Notes: generated by a model from the letters alone, not told the origin. Numbered from the stretch's first letter, positions 7,347 to 14,925 are shown. The stretch is 35,022 nt of DNA from a filamentous cyanobacterium Phorm 6 (GCA_003003725.1 PVWI01000028.1:1-35022), one strand, 5' to 3'. Made by a program: numbers and translations.

Positions 7347-7743
7347 GGCAAATCAGCGCCAAGAAAAAACAACCAAGATTTCAGCTAGGGAAACTGTTGA
7401 TTTAGGGCCAGAGCAGCAGTCGCCTTTATTTTCTTTGCGATACATGAATAAAGATTACTCTCTTTCTCAATGTACAAAAGATGAAAAGGCAGCTTTTGCA
7501 GATACGCTCTACAAGTTAAGTCAGCTTACCTGGAGCCAGATTAATGCTTCTGGCCGTCACGGCTCTGGCTATGAGAAGATTGCTAAAAGTTCCATTAGAG
7601 TAGCTATTCCTAGCCATCTTAAGGATGATGTAAATTTTATTGCTTTTCGGTTTTGCGGGATGGCTCCGATGGTTGGTTATCGAGATGGGGCTGTGCTTTA
7701 TATTATTTGGCTGGATAGAGATTTTACGCTTTATCCTCATTAA
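7330..7743 (+). CDS. Candidate toxin partner of the Panacea antitoxin
   Basis: The frame overlaps the antitoxin 3' end. The GTG at 7330 (17-bp overlap) is the most economical start and gives 137 residues; a TTG at 7261 would extend it by 23 residues with no conserved look. The first 40 residues are charged and probably disordered (KKQFKANQRQEKTTK). The folded part contains LSQLTWSQINASGRHGSGYEKI, a central FIAFRFCGMAPMVGYRDG, and a C-terminal strand-like YIIWLDRDFTLYPH. The conserved-looking Arg, His and Lys residues (GRHGSGYEKI) and the terminal LYPH could form an active site, as in small RNase-type toxins, but I recognise no named family. The toxin role is inferred from context only. Confidence 0.6.
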   Translation: MKKQFKANQRQEKTTKISARETVDLGPEQQSPLFSLRYMNKDYSLSQCTKDEKAAFADTLYKLSQLTWSQINASGRHGSGYEKIAKSSIRVAIPSHLKDDVNFIAFRFCGMAPMVGYRDGAVLYIIWLDRDFTLYPH

Positions 7744-7782
7744 AAAATATCTCGTTAAATTAGTAGCGATGTCAAATTTGCG

Positions 7783-8874
7783 CTACCGACTCAACAATTC
7801 CCTGACCAAATTTGCCAAACGTTCCGTACTGTCTGTCACCGCTAAGTGAGCAGCAGCTTGAGACATTTTGGCTAAATATTCAGAATCTTTTAACAAATAC
7901 AGCACCTTGCTTTGCAACACATCTGCCGTGAGTTCGCTTTGACGGAATACCACGGCGGCTCCAGATGCGGCAAATACTTCCGCATTAAATCTTTGGTGGT
8001 CGTCTGCGGCGTGAGGATAGGGAATTAAAATAGAAGGTACTCCCGTTACTGCTAATTCTGTCAGAGCACTAGCGCCCGATCGACTAATTGCTATATTTGC
8101 TCGCTGCAACAAACTCGCCATATTGTCGTAAACTGGCATTGACAAATATTGCTCGTGCTTCAAACTCTCAGCATCCGGGTCATTATTTCCGGTGAGGTGA
8201 ACTACCCAAGCACCAGCCTCAAACCAAGCCGGAGCACACTCGCGCACTAACTGATTGACTGCGACAGCACCTTGAGAGCCACCCATAACTAAAATTACAG
8301 GTACGCTGTCAGGAATTGATAACTTTAGAGGTTGAGGGGCGAGGAATTGCGATCGCACTGGTGTACCCGCAACCACGGTTTTTGCGCGGGGTAAATAGTC
8401 AGCAGTCGCCTCAAATCCGATCGCCACTTTAGTGCAAAAAGGACTGAACCAACGAGTCACCTTACCCGGAAAAACATTAGATTCGTGGAGAATCACCGGC
8501 AAACCCAAAGAGCGAGCCGCCAAAATTGCCGGTGCTGCGATGTAACCGCCTGTCGTAAACACTCCCTGAAACTTTCCGGCTTTGAGCAACTTCCGCACTT
8601 GCAGGATGGAGCCGGCGAGTCCGCCCAAAATTCGCACTGTGCCGAGTCCAAATCGCTGCTGAAAGCCTTCGACGGCGATCGTGTGGAGGGGGTAAAGGGA
8701 TGAAACTAACTCTGTTTCCATGCGGTCTGGAACTCCCAGCCATTCGATCTGACAGTCGTTCAACTGCCCGGCGGTGGCGATCGCGGGGAATAAATGTCCT
8801 CCAGTGCCGCTAGCTGCAATCAACAACCGGACGGGGGTTTTTGTCAAGGTATTTGTCTCTTTTACAAGTTCCAC
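7783..8874 (-). CDS. murG: UDP-GlcNAc:lipid I transferase MurG
   Basis: MurG adds N-acetylglucosamine to lipid I to make lipid II at the inner face of the cytoplasmic membrane, the last intracellular step of peptidoglycan synthesis. The 363-residue protein has the GT-B fold with the N-terminal SGTGGHLFPAIA loop (about residues 22-33), the acceptor-side HESNVFPGKVTR segment, the MGGSQGA loop of the donor domain, and SRSGASALTEL with PYPHAADDHQRFNA for UDP-GlcNAc binding. Length is normal. It stands alone rather than in a dcw cluster, typical for cyanobacteria. It is convergent with the TA pair. The 15 residues before PVRLLIAASG are slightly longer than usual; a downstream start is possible. 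Confidence 0.96.
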   Translation of the reverse strand: MELVKETNTLTKTPVRLLIAASGTGGHLFPAIATAGQLNDCQIEWLGVPDRMETELVSSLYPLHTIAVEGFQQRFGLGTVRILGGLAGSILQVRKLLKAGKFQGVFTTGGYIAAPAILAARSLGLPVILHESNVFPGKVTRWFSPFCTKVAIGFEATADYLPRAKTVVAGTPVRSQFLAPQPLKLSIPDSVPVILVMGGSQGAVAVNQLVRECAPAWFEAGAWVVHLTGNNDPDAESLKHEQYLSMPVYDNMASLLQRANIAISRSGASALTELAVTGVPSILIPYPHAADDHQRFNAEVFAASGAAVVFRQSELTADVLQSKVLYLLKDSEYLAKMSQAAAHLAVTDSTERLANLVRELLSR

Positions 8875-9059
8875 AGGTCGATCGATTTTAGATTAGAGGT
8901 TTTAGATTATTATGCTTATTGTTCCGGCAGTTTCAGCCAATTTTCAATCAGCCATCTAAAATTAGATTGTGCCGTGTCCCTCCTTCCGTTGTCAGTTTTC
9001 GTTGCAGGCGAACAGTTGCTCGCGTCGCGAATCCTGACAAATAACCAAATTATCATCTA

Positions 9060-9998
9060 ATGCGTAATTTTTTGAATTTAGTGCCAAGTGTATCTCAGTA
9101 TTTTTGCAGCCGTCGGGACGAAAAAGCCGATCCTCTTCGTTGGCGCAGCCCCCGTAGGGGCGGGCTGCGCCAACGGGCGATCGTATTTGGCTTTAACGGC
9201 GGCCAGTCGATCGCTCAAATGTTGTTATGTTTAACAGTGGTAAGTGCTGGCGTACTGCATCCGAATGCTGTAGCGGCGATCGGTGTGACTCCCCAAGTAA
9301 TCACCCAAACCAAAGAAAATGCGCCCGCCCCACTCACAAAACTGTTAACAGAAATTGACGCCGCAGCCAACAAGCGCGATGTCAAAGCAGTTATGGCATT
9401 TTACAGCCCGAATTTCACTCATTCGGACGGCTTAAATAGTCAAAGTATGGAAAAAGGGTTGACGGAACTCTGGGAGCGATATCCAACGTTGAATTATCGA
9501 ACTGAGATCAAATCTTGGAAAACCGAAGGTAGCGCCCTTATCGCCGAAACCGTAACTACAATTACCGGCACTCATAAAAAAGATGGAATCGACTTAAATC
9601 TGAAAGCTACCATCCGTTCTCAGCAGCGCTTTGAAGGTGAAAAAATAGTTAAGCAAGAGATTTTAGCCGAAAAAACTCAGCTTACTTCTGGCACAAATCC
9701 TCCGACAATTCAAGTGAATTTGCCAGAGGAAGTGAAGGTGGGCCAAGAGTATTATTTTGATGCAATTGTTCGAGAGCCGATCGGCAATGACATTTTGATC
9801 GGAACTATTCTGGAAGAACCCGTTACGGAAAAAAGTTTTTTCAAGCCCGCAGAAGTCGAGCTGGAGTTGCTTAATTCCGGGGGGATTTTCAAAGTAGGTA
9901 AAGCTCCCGCTACGCCGGAAAATCGCTGGATTTCAGCAGTTCTGGTGCGACAAGGCGGAATTGCAATGGTTAGCGTGCGATTGCGGGTTGTCAAATAA
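9060..9998 (+). CDS. Secreted NTF2-like (SnoaL/DUF4440-type) protein
   Basis: The 312-residue protein has a hydrophobic segment MLLCLTVVSAGVLHPNAVAA (about residues 54-73) that looks like a signal peptide core. It is followed by an NTF2-like cone domain (LLTEIDAAANKRDVKAVMAFYSPNF to QEILAEKTQL, about 90-205) and a beta-rich C-terminal domain (IQVNLPEEVKVGQEYYFDAI to the end). The N-terminus is unusual. A dispersed inverted repeat (9138-9175) is embedded in frame and encodes the basic stretch LRWRSPRRGGLRQR before the hydrophobic core, which makes an unusually long signal region. The enzymatic role is unknown, since NTF2-like folds serve many functions. If initiation really occurs further in, the repeat would be in the 5' leader instead. 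Confidence 0.75.
   Translation: MRNFLNLVPSVSQYFCSRRDEKADPLRWRSPRRGGLRQRAIVFGFNGGQSIAQMLLCLTVVSAGVLHPNAVAAIGVTPQVITQTKENAPAPLTKLLTEIDAAANKRDVKAVMAFYSPNFTHSDGLNSQSMEKGLTELWERYPTLNYRTEIKSWKTEGSALIAETVTTITGTHKKDGIDLNLKATIRSQQRFEGEKIVKQEILAEKTQLTSGTNPPTIQVNLPEEVKVGQEYYFDAIVREPIGNDILIGTILEEPVTEKSFFKPAEVELELLNSGGIFKVGKAPATPENRWISAVLVRQGGIAMVSVRLRVVK
9138..9175. repeat. Inverted repeat embedded in the NTF2-like gene
   Basis: The 14-bp perfect arms CGTTGGCGCAGCCC and GGGCTGCGCCAACG surround a 10-nt loop CCGTAGGGGC. The motif belongs to the TTGGCGCAGCC class of dispersed repeats in cyanobacteria (recalled, not searched). It is open in the coding frame and falls between the start codon and the signal-peptide core. 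Confidence 0.85.
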
Positions 9999-10004
9999 TA
10001 GATG

Positions 10005-10132
10005 TTACTTGTTATTGGTTACTTGTTATTGGTTACTTGTTATTGATTGTTTGTTTGTTGCTTAGTTTTTACTTGTTGGCTATTATAACCAATAACCAAT
10101 AACCAATAACCAATAACCAATAACCAATAACC
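10005..10132. repeat. Heptamer repeats in opposed orientation (TTGTTAT / AACCAAT)
   Basis: Copies of a TTACTTGTTATTGG-type unit at 10005-10045 are followed by AACCAATAACCAAT-type copies at 10087-10132. The two blocks are complementary, so an mRNA covering them could fold into a long stem. The second block ends 4 bp before the SDR start codon, so that gene has no Shine-Dalgarno signal other than repeat. Confidence 0.9.
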
Positions 10133-10136
10133 AAAA

Positions 10137-10925
10137 ATGATTTCTATCCAAAATCAAATTGTTTTCATTACAGGTGCGAGTAGCGGTATTGGAGCAGCCT
10201 GTGCCAAGATATTCGCCAAAGGTGGAGCGAAATTAATTTTAGCAGCCCGCCGCCTTGAAAAGCTCGATCGACTGGCAAACGAACTTGTAGAAACAAAATC
10301 GATCGCCTCGGCGAACCAGATTTATTTGCTAGAATTGGACGTGCGCGATCGCCCGCAAGTCGAATCGGCGATAACAGCGCTTCCCGATGCCTGGAAAAAC
10401 ATCGATATTCTGATTAACAATGCCGGATTGAGCCGGGGTTTAGACAAACTGCACGAAGGCAACTTTCAAGATTGGGAAGAAATGATTGATACCAATGTGA
10501 AAGGCTTGCTTTACATGACTCGCTACATAGTACCGGGAATGGTCAGCCGAGACCGCGGCCACGTAGTCAATATCGGCTCAATAGCAGGCCGCCAAGCTTA
10601 CCCGAAAGGTAGTGTTTATTGCGCTTCCAAAGCAGCGGTGAGAGCGATTTCTGATGGGTTGAAACAAGACCTTTTGGGAACACCCGTGCGGGTGACGGAA
10701 ATAGAACCCGGTTTGGTGGAAACAGAATTTAGCAATGTCCGGTTTCACGGCGATGCAGAAAAAGCGAAGAATGTCTATCAAGGACTGACACCTTTGACGG
10801 CGGATGATGTAGCCGATGTAGTATATTTTTGCGCGACGCGATCGCCCCATGTCAATATTAGCGAAGTCTTGCTAGTTCCGACAGACCAAGCTACCGCAAC
10901 TCTGGTTCACCGCAAAGAGTTTTGA
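10137..10925 (+). CDS. Short-chain dehydrogenase/reductase (YdfG-like)
   Basis: The 262-residue protein is a classical SDR using NAD(P)H. It has the cofactor motif TGASSGIGAAC (about residues 11-21), the structural NNAG motif, the catalytic Ser (NIGSIAGR) and the YCASK Tyr/Lys pair, and the PG motif IEPGLVETEF after the active site. The AARR after the third strand suggests NADP(H) preference. It resembles the YdfG group, which oxidises 3-hydroxy acids such as serine, but substrate cannot be assigned by eye. The gene is preceded by heptamer repeats and followed by the seven-unit array. Confidence 0.9.
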   Translation: MISIQNQIVFITGASSGIGAACAKIFAKGGAKLILAARRLEKLDRLANELVETKSIASANQIYLLELDVRDRPQVESAITALPDAWKNIDILINNAGLSRGLDKLHEGNFQDWEEMIDTNVKGLLYMTRYIVPGMVSRDRGHVVNIGSIAGRQAYPKGSVYCASKAAVRAISDGLKQDLLGTPVRVTEIEPGLVETEFSNVRFHGDAEKAKNVYQGLTPLTADDVADVVYFCATRSPHVNISEVLLVPTDQATATLVHRKEF

Positions 10926-10977
10926 GTTTTCAGCGGCGATTGTCCGGATGGCGATGGAATTTTTGGGAAGCTTAATT

Positions 10978-11031
10978 GGTAGATGCACCCTGATTAATTA
11001 ACTCCCGACCAATTTTGGCCGGGTTTTTTTT
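10978..11031 (+). ncRNA. Array unit 1: candidate small RNA
   Basis: The core is canonical (hairpin 11004-11023, eight T at 11024-11031). The upstream block is the most divergent: only TTGTCCGGATGG and CTTAATTGG recall the consensus, so this unit may lack its own promoter. Confidence 0.4.
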
Positions 11032-11112
11032 GGTTGATCGCACTTTCGCCACAAATTCCCCGAATTTTTCAAACTGTCCTGAATGTGGTGCTGTTGAGCC
11101 GGAGATTAAATT

Positions 11113-11168
11113 AGTAGATGCACCCTGATTAATTAACTCCCCACCAATTTTGGTTGGGAGTTTTTTTT
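11113..11168 (+). ncRNA. Array unit 2: candidate small RNA with rebuilt stem
   Basis: Here the stem is AACTCCC (11135-11141) with GGGAGTT (11156-11162), seven perfect pairs, then one mismatch and ACCA/TGGT. The base changes on both sides relative to the other copies keep a stable hairpin, which argues for selection on structure. Eight T follow. Confidence 0.5.
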
Positions 11169-11273
11169 GGCGCGATCCTCTGCGAGGGCTTCGCCAACGA
11201 GCTTTCGACACAAATTCCCCCAAATTTTCCGAAACTGTCCTGAAGAAGGTGCTGTGGATGCGGAGATTAAATT

Positions 11274-11326
11274 AGTAGATGCACCCTGATTAATTAACTC
11301 CCGACCAATTTTGGCCGGGTTTTTTT
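11274..11326 (+). ncRNA. Array unit 3: candidate small RNA
   Basis: Closest to the consensus, with the full upstream block (AAACTGTCCTGAAGAAGG, then GCGGAGATTAAATT). The hairpin is at 11300-11319 and is followed by seven T. Confidence 0.5.
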
Positions 11327-11419
11327 GTCGATCCTCTGCGAGGGCTTCGCCAACGAACTTTCGTCACAAATTCTCGCAAATTGTCCTGAAAGAGGTACTG
11401 TGAGGCGGGAGATTAGATT

Positions 11420-11474
11420 AGTAGATGCACCCTGATTAATTAACTCCCGACCAATTTTGGCCGGGTTTTTTTTT
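11420..11474 (+). ncRNA. Array unit 4: candidate small RNA
   Basis: The hairpin at 11446-11465 is followed by nine T, one of the two longest tracts in the array. The presumed -10 reads TAGATT. The spacer behind it differs from the others: it carries another common intergenic repeat (CATCCGCGTTAATCTGCG) instead of the GATCCTCTGCGAGGG element. Confidence 0.5.
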
Positions 11475-11587
11475 GCGTATTGCCCAAAATCCCAAACATC
11501 CGCGTTAATCTGCGTGAATCAGCCTTGATCAGCGGTTAAAAATCAAATTCATCCTGAAAGAGGCTTGCAGATACCGGAGACTTAATT

Positions 11588-11642
11588 AGTAGATGCACCC
11601 TGATTAATTAACTCCCGACCAATTTTTGGCCGGTTTTTTTTT
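11588..11642 (+). ncRNA. Array unit 5: candidate small RNA
   Basis: The loop has one extra T and the 3' arm has lost one G (GGCCGG), but CCG/CGG pairing remains; nine T follow. The upstream block is diverged (TTCATCCTGAAAGAGGCTTG). Confidence 0.45.
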
Positions 11643-11745
11643 GCCGATCCTCTGCGAGGGCTTCGCCAACGAACTTTCGCCACAAATTCTCGCAAATTCT
11701 CGCAAACTGTCCCGAAAGAGGTGGTGTGGAAGCGGAGACTAATTT

Positions 11746-11798
11746 AGTAGATGCACCCTGATTAATTAACTCCCGACCAATTTTTGGCCGGGTTTTTT
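11746..11798 (+). ncRNA. Array unit 6: candidate small RNA
   Basis: The hairpin at 11772-11792 has a five-T loop and six T behind it, the shortest tract of the array. The upstream block is well conserved (AAACTGTCCCGAAAGAGG). Confidence 0.45.
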
Positions 11799-11963
11799 AT
11801 TGGGCGATCCTCTGCGAGGGCTTCGCCAACAAACTTTCATGTCAAATCCATTAGTATACGAACTATTTATCCCTCCCTTCTTTTCCTCTGCGCTCTCTGC
11901 GCCCTCTGCGGTAAAAAATCCAAACTGTCCTGAAACAAGCTCGCACCTAGCGGAGACTAATTT

Positions 11964-12017
11964 AGTAGATGCACCCTGATTAATAAACCCCAGCCAATTT
12001 TGGCCGGGGTTTTTTTT
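11964..12017 (+). ncRNA. Array unit 7: candidate small RNA and shared terminator
   Basis: This terminal copy has a longer stem (AAACCCC at 11985-11991 with GGGGTTT at 12006-12012), which is symmetrical enough to work on both strands. It lies 28 bp beyond the stop of the minus-strand gene at 12045, so it can serve as that gene's terminator as well. Confidence 0.5.
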
Positions 12018-12044
12018 GATTGAAAATTGGATTAACCCATGAGG

Positions 12045-12266
12045 CTAAAGCGCCTTAAAAGACTGCACTTCAAGCACCGGGCCAATCATCGCAAAAGTCA
12101 TCACATCCTTACGGACTTCACCTGTGACACTAACTTTCAAATCAGCTTTTTTTAACTCAGAAGGAGCATCCTTAAGTTCGTAAGTTTCCCCATCTTCGCC
12201 AACCAAAGCCCAAGTGCCCGGGCCCAATCCTTTACGTTCAATTACACCTTTGACAGTAATACTCAT
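12045..12266 (-). CDS. Small conserved-looking protein coupled to the S8 protease
   Basis: The 73-residue product (MSITVKGVIERKGLGPGTWALVGEDGETYEL to EVQSFKAL) is beta-rich, soluble and without signal peptide. Its alternating pattern and the VTGEVRKDVMTFAMIGPVLEV segment suggest a small OB-like barrel, but I recognise no named family with certainty. Its ATG overlaps the TGA of the protease gene (12263-12266), so it is translationally coupled and likely made in fixed proportion. A role as partner or regulator of the protease is possible but only inferred from position. Confidence 0.75.
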   Translation of the reverse strand: MSITVKGVIERKGLGPGTWALVGEDGETYELKDAPSELKKADLKVSVTGEVRKDVMTFAMIGPVLEVQSFKAL

Positions 12267-14032
12267 GCCGATCGCACCTCTGTTTTAATTGCTAGACGCG
12301 CCAGTCCGAAACACAGCAAAGCATTGACAATCAAGAATGATTGTGCTACCAAACCAGTTCCCAATCCCCAGACTGCGGGAGACACAAAAGCATTCACGGC
12401 TAAACTGCTGGCAAAGCCGATCGAAATGGCGATCGCGATCCACTTCCACTGTTGATGTCCCAACAGCAAAGCAATCAAAATCCCTGGAATCAAAACACTC
12501 GCAAACAAGGGATTCAGCATACTACTGCCGTTAATTGCGCCACCGAGTTCGGGAATAGAACTACCCATCAGGCGCATCGGCCACTGCGGCAGGTCAAATA
12601 CAAACAGATTTCGCAGCCCGAAGAACCCAGAACTGCCAGCAATCAAGCCGCCGGAAAAGCCCCAAGTCCACGCAAAGGGGAAATAATTCCGCATAAAGAA
12701 AGCCAGCAGATAGGAACCGAGCACCATTCCAATCTTAGGTAACAAGGCGACTGCACCGCCGTCGATCCAGAAACGCGGACTCAGATAGCCGTTGTCGCGC
12801 AACCAGCGGAAGAAATCGCGGAAGTTGATTTGTCCGCGCTGGGCTAGCTGAACTGCTGCGGCTGCGTCGAGGTTCCCGGCGCCAAAATGGTTTAGCGGAT
12901 CTTCGCTGACAACTCGGGCTGATTGCAAGAGTACGCTGCGAATTTCGTCTGGTTCTGTGATACCGGAGGCTTTAATCAGGGCTGCAACGGCGGCAACGTG
13001 GGGAGATGCCATGCTGGTACCTTGGTAGCCTTCAAAAATTTCTGCACCGGTTTCTGGGTCGATCGTACTTTGCAGAATCTTGCCATTTTCCGAACCGCCG
13101 GGGGCAGAAATATCAACTCCCGCGCCGAAGTTGGAGTAACCAGCTTTTTCGTCGTCTGGGCCGAGGGCAGAAACGCCGATGACGTGGGGATAGCGGGCGG
13201 GATAGGAAGCGGAACTATCGCCGGAGTTGCCTGCGGCTGCGACGATTACAACGCCTTTAGAGTGCGCGTAGTCGATCGCCTCTGCCATTAACTGACTTTC
13301 GCCACCGCCGCCTAAACTCATGTTGATCACATCTGCGCCGTTGTCAGCAGCAAATTTAATTGCTTCAGCGATGTCGGAAACCGTGCCGCCACCGCTGCCG
13401 CTTAACACTTTTAGCGGCATTAAAGCTGCTTCGTAGGCAATGCCTGCAACGCCGTAATTGTTGTTAGTTGATTGGGCGACTGTACCGGCGACGTGAGTAC
13501 CGTGGCCGTTGTCATCGTAGGCTTCGGCACGATCGTTTACAAAGTCGTAGCCCGGTACGAATTTGGTTTCTTTTAAGTCCGCGACGGGAGTAATTCCCGT
13601 GTCAATTACCGCTACTGTTGTGCCGCTGCCTTTGGTTTCATTCCAAGCGGCTTCTACGTTGATACTGCGCAGATTCCACTGCTTGTTATACATGGGGTCA
13701 TTCGGAATCTCGAAGATGTTGTAGACGTAGTTTGGTTCAATGTATTCGGTATCTTTAGCGAAATTTGATTTTCTCAGGGCGTTTAGCAAAGTGCGATCGC
13801 CCTTAACTACATATACATTGTCGCCCGCTGAGAATTCGCTGTTGAGTTGTGGTGCGATTTTGTACTGCTGGGCGATCGTTTCTACTTGTTTTGCAATCTC
13901 AGCATTACCGATATCTTCGCGGAAATCCAGCACAATCGAGTCATAAGTGCCTTGAGTAGCCAGTCCTGGGAAATTAGAAATTGCCCAGCCGAGCCCGATT
14001 AAGAATAAGCACAGAAGGAAAAATTTTTTCAT
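12263..14032 (-). CDS. Subtilisin-like (S8) serine protease with C-terminal membrane segments
   Basis: The 589-residue protein starts with a signal peptide (MKKFFLLCLFLIGLGWAIS). A possible propeptide/I9-like region follows (about 30-105, ending YIEPNYVY), then an S8 catalytic domain. The triad is visible: Asp144 in VAVIDTG, His177 in NGHGTHVAG, Ser340 in GTSMASPHVAA, with oxyanion Asn269 in AAAGNSG. After residue 400 there are about five hydrophobic segments, so the protease domain is probably tethered to a membrane and faces the periplasm or thylakoid lumen. The ATG at 14032 is preferred to one 33 bp upstream because it begins directly at the signal peptide. It forms a coupled pair with the 73-residue gene. 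The substrate is unknown. Confidence 0.9.
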   Translation of the reverse strand: MKKFFLLCLFLIGLGWAISNFPGLATQGTYDSIVLDFREDIGNAEIAKQVETIAQQYKIAPQLNSEFSAGDNVYVVKGDRTLLNALRKSNFAKDTEYIEPNYVYNIFEIPNDPMYNKQWNLRSINVEAAWNETKGSGTTVAVIDTGITPVADLKETKFVPGYDFVNDRAEAYDDNGHGTHVAGTVAQSTNNNYGVAGIAYEAALMPLKVLSGSGGGTVSDIAEAIKFAADNGADVINMSLGGGGESQLMAEAIDYAHSKGVVIVAAAGNSGDSSASYPARYPHVIGVSALGPDDEKAGYSNFGAGVDISAPGGSENGKILQSTIDPETGAEIFEGYQGTSMASPHVAAVAALIKASGITEPDEIRSVLLQSARVVSEDPLNHFGAGNLDAAAAVQLAQRGQINFRDFFRWLRDNGYLSPRFWIDGGAVALLPKIGMVLGSYLLAFFMRNYFPFAWTWGFSGGLIAGSSGFFGLRNLFVFDLPQWPMRLMGSSIPELGGAINGSSMLNPLFASVLIPGILIALLLGHQQWKWIAIAISIGFASSLAVNAFVSPAVWGLGTGLVAQSFLIVNALLCFGLARLAIKTEVRSA

Positions 14033-14289
14033 GGCCGATCGTCCGTGTAGGGAAGGCTTGTTCACTACAATAACCCAATTTTCACCGCTGATGCCAGTTT
14101 TACGGGCGGCGGGTGCTGGATGACTTGCGGGCGGGCGTTTGGTATTTGGCGATGGTGGCTGCCCGTGCGATCGCCCGTAGCTCTACTTTTTCGTTGAAAT
14201 TGCCTCGTCGAGTCTGAGAAGTTCAATCAATTGTATGATTAGAGTAGATGGCAAACAGAACAAGCGAGTTTTTTTAACAAGGATATTGC

Positions 14290-14706
14290 ATGGAAAGAGG
14301 TTTAATGTGGTTGCCGCTGTTGGCAATTTTTATAGGGCTGGCTTGGGCTGGATGGAACGAGTATCAAAAACTGGAAGCCTATCGCATCTGGGCTGAACAA
14401 TTCGCTAAGGCAAAGTATGATATTTATGCTGTACTTGGTCAGCAAGAAGATAGTTTAACTTGGGGAAAACCAACTCGCAGCGGGCCTGTGAATTTGCAAA
14501 CTTTTTCTTTGAAAGATGTGCAGTCGATCCAATTGTTAGTTAATGGCACTGTGGTAGATTTAGAGTTGCCGCCGAATTCTGGAAAGGCGATCGTCCTGAA
14601 ATTTTTGTTGAAAGATGCGGAGGCTGTGGAGGTTCCGTTTACAGAGGTTCCTCTAGCGACTAAGTGGGGAAAGTATTTGCAGCAAGAATTGCAGCGATTT
14701 TTGTAA
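14290..14706 (+). CDS. Small membrane-anchored hypothetical protein
   Basis: The 138-residue protein has one N-terminal membrane anchor (GLMWLPLLAIFIGLAWAGW, residues 4-22). A soluble domain of alternating strands follows (YDIYAVLGQQEDSLTWGKPT, DVQSIQLLVNGTVVDLELP, AIVLKFLLKDAEAVEVPF). The start is supported by AAGGA about 8 nt upstream. I do not recognise the family. The gene is divergent from the S8 protease with a 257-bp gap between them. Confidence 0.75.
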   Translation: MERGLMWLPLLAIFIGLAWAGWNEYQKLEAYRIWAEQFAKAKYDIYAVLGQQEDSLTWGKPTRSGPVNLQTFSLKDVQSIQLLVNGTVVDLELPPNSGKAIVLKFLLKDAEAVEVPFTEVPLATKWGKYLQQELQRFL

Positions 14707-14745
14707 AATCATCCAATCAGCGCAACTTCTGAATCATTTTGTTTT

Positions 14746-14787
14746 GACTAATGACTGATGACTAATGACTGATGACTGATGACTAAT
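14746..14787. repeat. Heptamer repeats TGACTAA / TGACTGA
   Basis: About six copies of a TGACTAA/TGACTGA heptamer follow the 138-residue gene. With the plus-strand gene ending at 14706 and a minus-strand gene ending at 14926, this sits in a convergent intergenic region. Confidence 0.9.
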
Positions 14788-14892
14788 TACCAGAAAGAAT
14801 TGGTTTAAAGCCGGAACCCTTGTAGGGAGAAATTAAAATCAGACTATTCATTACTCCAATCCTCTTCCTTCCAGGTAGAGGTCGCCCTCAAG

Positions 14893-14923
14893 CTGTCAAC
14901 TGTCAACTGTCAACTGTCAACTG
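14893..14923. repeat. Heptanucleotide tandem repeat (GTCAACT)n
   Basis: Four copies of the same heptamer as at 2121 end 2 bp before the stop codon of the minus-strand HEAT-repeat gene. Confidence 0.95.
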
Positions 14924-14925
14924 AA

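Larger units (their letters stand above)
10971..12017 (+). repeat. Seven-unit tandem array, each unit with leader, hairpin and T-tract
   Basis: Seven copies of a 52-56-nt core (AGTAGATGCACCCTGATTAA, then TTAACTCCCGACC, AATTTT, GGCCGGG, T6-9) start near 10978, 11113, 11274, 11420, 11588, 11746 and 11964. The spacing of 135-218 bp is irregular. About 45 bp before each core in copies 2-7 is also conserved (consensus near AAACTGTCCTGAAAGAGG, then a purine-rich GCGGAGA and a TAAATT-like -10). Core copies differ by indels and do not keep an open frame. Units 2, 3, 5 and 6 are followed by the dispersed repeat GATCCTCTGCGAGGGCTTCG. This looks like a multicopy small-RNA locus with one promoter and one intrinsic terminator per unit. 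It could alternatively be an amplified terminator element. It fills the 1119-bp gap between the convergent SDR and the 73-residue gene. Confidence 0.85.

Noticed and set aside
10972-11223. Minus-strand 83-codon frame over array units 1-2 with a repeated ELINQGASTN
   Set aside because: The apparent protein repeat is a by-product of the DNA repeat; other units have indels and stops in that frame, so the array is not a coding repeat.
10971-12017. CRISPR array
   Set aside because: Repeat cores are about 55 nt, spacers are 80-160 bp and share dispersed elements, and each unit ends in a T-tract. No cas genes are present.
12923-13291. 122-codon plus-strand frame inside the protease gene
   Set aside because: It is a shadow of the S8 catalytic domain, where triad motifs on the minus strand leave no doubt about the true frame.
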